Both the position numbers and the translations under genes were made by a program. The notes under the pieces are model-generated. The model ran no database searches and was not told where the DNA came from. It worked only from the letters and a program-made list of their open reading frames with translations. Below, piece by piece: positions 62,655 through 64,000 of a stretch of DNA of 64,000 nucleotides (positions are counted from its first letter, which is position 1; each line of letters opens with the position of its first letter). This DNA is from Bacillus sp. A301a_S52. Its GTDB lineage: Bacteria; Bacillota; Bacilli; Bacillales; Salisediminibacteriaceae. The stretch spans positions 1,306,001 to 1,370,000 of the forward strand of contig JABXYP010000001.1 of NCBI GenBank assembly GCA_024701455.1, given 5' to 3'.

Positions 62655-62725
62655 AAAAAGTGACTGAAACGCAAGGTGACGACTCCTGAAGATTAAGCGC
62701 AGTCTGAAGTGGAGATCAGAGCCAT
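62655..62725 (+). repeat. Bacillaceae interspersed repeat
   Basis: AAAAAGTGACTGAAACGCAAGG, CGACTCCTGAAGATTAAGCG and CAGTCTGAAG match the copy at 36082. Confidence 0.6.
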
Positions 62726-62846
62726 GATGCGAATGTTGGTATATTCATTTAAATTTATTAAAACTAACAGGAGGCACTTGTGTAAGAATTAGGAACGCTG
62801 TTTTATTATGACATCTTTATAGTCTCGTAAAAAGGAGAGAATCAAT

Positions 62847-63511
62847 ATGACAGGGAAAAGTGAAAAAGACATACTATTAGTGGAAAGTGACAAAAATTTT
62901 AAATCATTACGTAGCATCATTGACTCTATCCCTAGCAGAAAAAGAAACATGTCCGTTGAAACTCATGAAAGAGATAAGAATTTTCGCGACGTATTAATGC
63001 ATTTATCACAGATAACCGTCCGTAAAACTCCCGAGTAAAATAGAGAGGGGAGCTAACGGACGCTAATGTCCTGATTGACTCAACTAACAATCAGTGGGAG
63101 AAGAACGAAAACGCCACTGATTGAAGGTTCGTTTTATATGAATGGCATGCTATGTTGGAAAGATGGTATAGAGAAGGAATGGACGGGGATACCCCGTTTA
63201 TCCCAGCAGCTGATTTTAAATGGCGAGATATTAAGCAACTTAATATGCAAATTTGGGAACGTTATCAAGATGTTACGTTAAATCAGGCTCTAAAAAAAGT
63301 GACGTTAAGTCATGAAAGAGTGATGGACCTCATTAAATCACATACCAATGAAGAAATCATGACAAAAAAATATTATAAGTGGACAAAAACAAGCCATCTA
63401 TACAGCTATTTCTCAGCAAACACGACTAATCATTACATATGGGCGATAAAAAAATGTGACGCTATTGCAAAAGCTATCTTAGAAGGAGAAAAGGACAAGG
63501 TCGTACAATGA
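62847..63511 (+). pseudogene. ClbS/DfsB-family protein gene split by a palindromic element
   Basis: ATG 62847 follows AAAAAGGAGAGAATCAAT and encodes a typical DfsB start, with IIDSIPSRKRNM and HERDKNFRDVLMHL. At 63007 the element enters and adds QITVRKTPE then a stop. If 63007-63137 is removed, the frame resumes exactly as YEWHAMLERWYREGM, then PAADFKWRDIKQLNMQIWER and YKWTKTSHLYSYF to TGA 63511, giving 177 residues as expected. ClbS/DfsB (DUF1706) proteins are four-helix hydrolases or stress proteins (ClbS protects against colibactin). The gene is inactivated here. Confidence 0.88.
63007..63137 (+). mobile_element. TTTAT palindromic element, copy 8 (131 bp, boundaries defined)
   Basis: Inserted after GCATTTAT and before ATGAATGGC. 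Left hairpin CGTCCGT/ACGGACG with inner CTCCC/GGGAG; right hairpin GTGG...CCAC between ATCA and TGAT; terminus GGTTCGTTTTAT. The uninterrupted reading frame of the host gene fixes the ends to within a five-base TTTAT repeat. No transposase gene is carried. The features (no terminal inverted repeats, subterminal hairpins, fixed left target TTTAT) suggest a non-autonomous IS200/IS605-type element. Confidence 0.85.
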
Positions 63512-63675
63512 AGTTATTAAACTAATAGAGAGCGATAGTTGAACAAACAGTAGTGGCTACTGTGTCACGACCAGGAAGGTTAATAAAAAACTGATGATGA
63601 AATAAGATAAATTCCCCAAAAATTGAAACTCTTGTTAAGTCACGAATATCTCTATAAACCTAAGGAGGAGAGAGG

Positions 63676-64000
63676 GTAAAAGACTATGAAGTTTTATTTA
63701 ATACACCTCCAACATTAGAGGAATACATTTATTTGTGCTCAAGTGTTGGGTGGGAAGACTATATGAATTTTGATGTAGCAGAAATTTCACTACAGAATTC
63801 ATTATTTTCAGTGAGTATAAAAAAAGAAAATAAAATCATAGGAATGGGTAGGGTTGTTGGGGATGGTGCGATTTATTTCTATATTCAAGACGTAGTAGTT
63901 CACCCAGCAAATCAGGGGGACGGTATCGGTAAGGAAATTATGAACATTTTAATGAATTATATAGAAGAAAATGGACCTAATATGGCATTCGTTGGGTTAT
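63676..64000 (+). pseudogene. GNAT acetyltransferase lacking a start codon, 3' end outside window
   Basis: The frame reads KDYEVLFNTPPTLEEYIYL, SLFSVSIKKENKIIGMG and YFYIQDVVVHPANQGDGIGK, a clear GNAT with acetyl-CoA loop. AAGGAGG (63662-63668) is seven bases from the codon where the ATG or GTG should be, but that codon is GTA (63676), and an in-frame TAA lies at 63661-63663. Either the start has been lost by a G to A change, or translation starts later (TTG 63733) or at the non-standard codon. Otherwise it is intact up to the edge. Confidence 0.65.

Noticed and set aside
63007..63137. Self-splicing intron in the ClbS/DfsB gene
   Set aside because: 131 bp is far too short for a group I or II intron and no catalytic core motifs are visible; copies also lie in intergenic DNA.
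63075..63281. 68-codon frame starting within element copy 8
   Set aside because: Begins inside the mobile element and runs out of frame through the ClbS/DfsB 3' part.
54664..63511. Prophage or defence island
   Set aside because: Despite AT-rich accessory genes, no integrase, phage structural gene, restriction-modification pair or nuclease system is visible.

Overview
The window looks like chromosomal DNA of a low-GC Gram-positive spore former of the Bacillaceae. The evidence is AGGAGG-type ribosome sites before almost every gene, a sigma-B-like promoter, Bacillus-type genes (yfmR, ytvI, mreBH, yfkD, yfkAB, pdaA, a YkfA/YkfC pair, FbpB, lmo0937 and SE1561 small proteins) and scattered intergenic repeats of the kind seen in this family. 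The genus cannot be fixed from the sequence alone. There are no rRNA or tRNA genes, no CRISPR array and no intact phage or transposon.

Layout. 1-8.6 kb: a truncated membrane protein, ABC-F factor YfmR, a TspO-like protein, an iron-responsive DUF2325 gene with Fur boxes, YtvI, a lipid kinase and a sigma-B-type small membrane protein. 8.6-21.8 kb: an IS4-type remnant, a WYL regulator, an AlkC-type DNA glycosylase, carbonic anhydrase, MreBH, acyl-CoA dehydrogenase plus MOSC protein, a TetR/small-multidrug-export pair, a MATE pump, an M50-like protease and an aldehyde dehydrogenase. 21.8-24.9 kb: a conspicuously AT-rich island with an IS3-type remnant, a secreted papain-like hydrolase and a lipoprotein. 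25-43.6 kb: photolyase/GNAT operon, siderophore-type monooxygenase, acylphosphatase, a reduced arsenite operon (HesB-like plus Acr3), PlsC, SCP2, FbpB, a decayed M50 gene, an aeRF1-like protein, MFS and MATE pumps, OsmC and a large TPR/dynamin-like protein whose GTPase motif is degenerate. 43.7-54.4 kb: a Bacillus-like core block with yfkD, an LD-carboxypeptidase/C26/NlpC-P60 set suggestive of murein-peptide recycling, yfkAB, pdaA, yfjP and an RlmD-type methyltransferase. 54.4-64 kb: an AT-rich accessory region of small stress or detoxification genes, several of them broken.

The most striking feature is a family of roughly 107-209 bp palindromic elements. About ten copies or fragments occur, nearly all in the same orientation, beginning after TTTAT and ending in TTTAT or TTTTAT. 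One copy (63007-63137) splits a ClbS/DfsB-type gene cleanly. This fixes the element at 131 bp and shows it is mobile, and the structure fits a non-autonomous IS200/IS605-type (PATE-like) element. Other copies cap the TspO-like gene, sit just upstream of the siderophore-type monooxygenase, or show internal deletions between short direct repeats. A second, more degenerate Bacillaceae repeat family and an exact 21-bp periodic array near 50.55 kb are also present.
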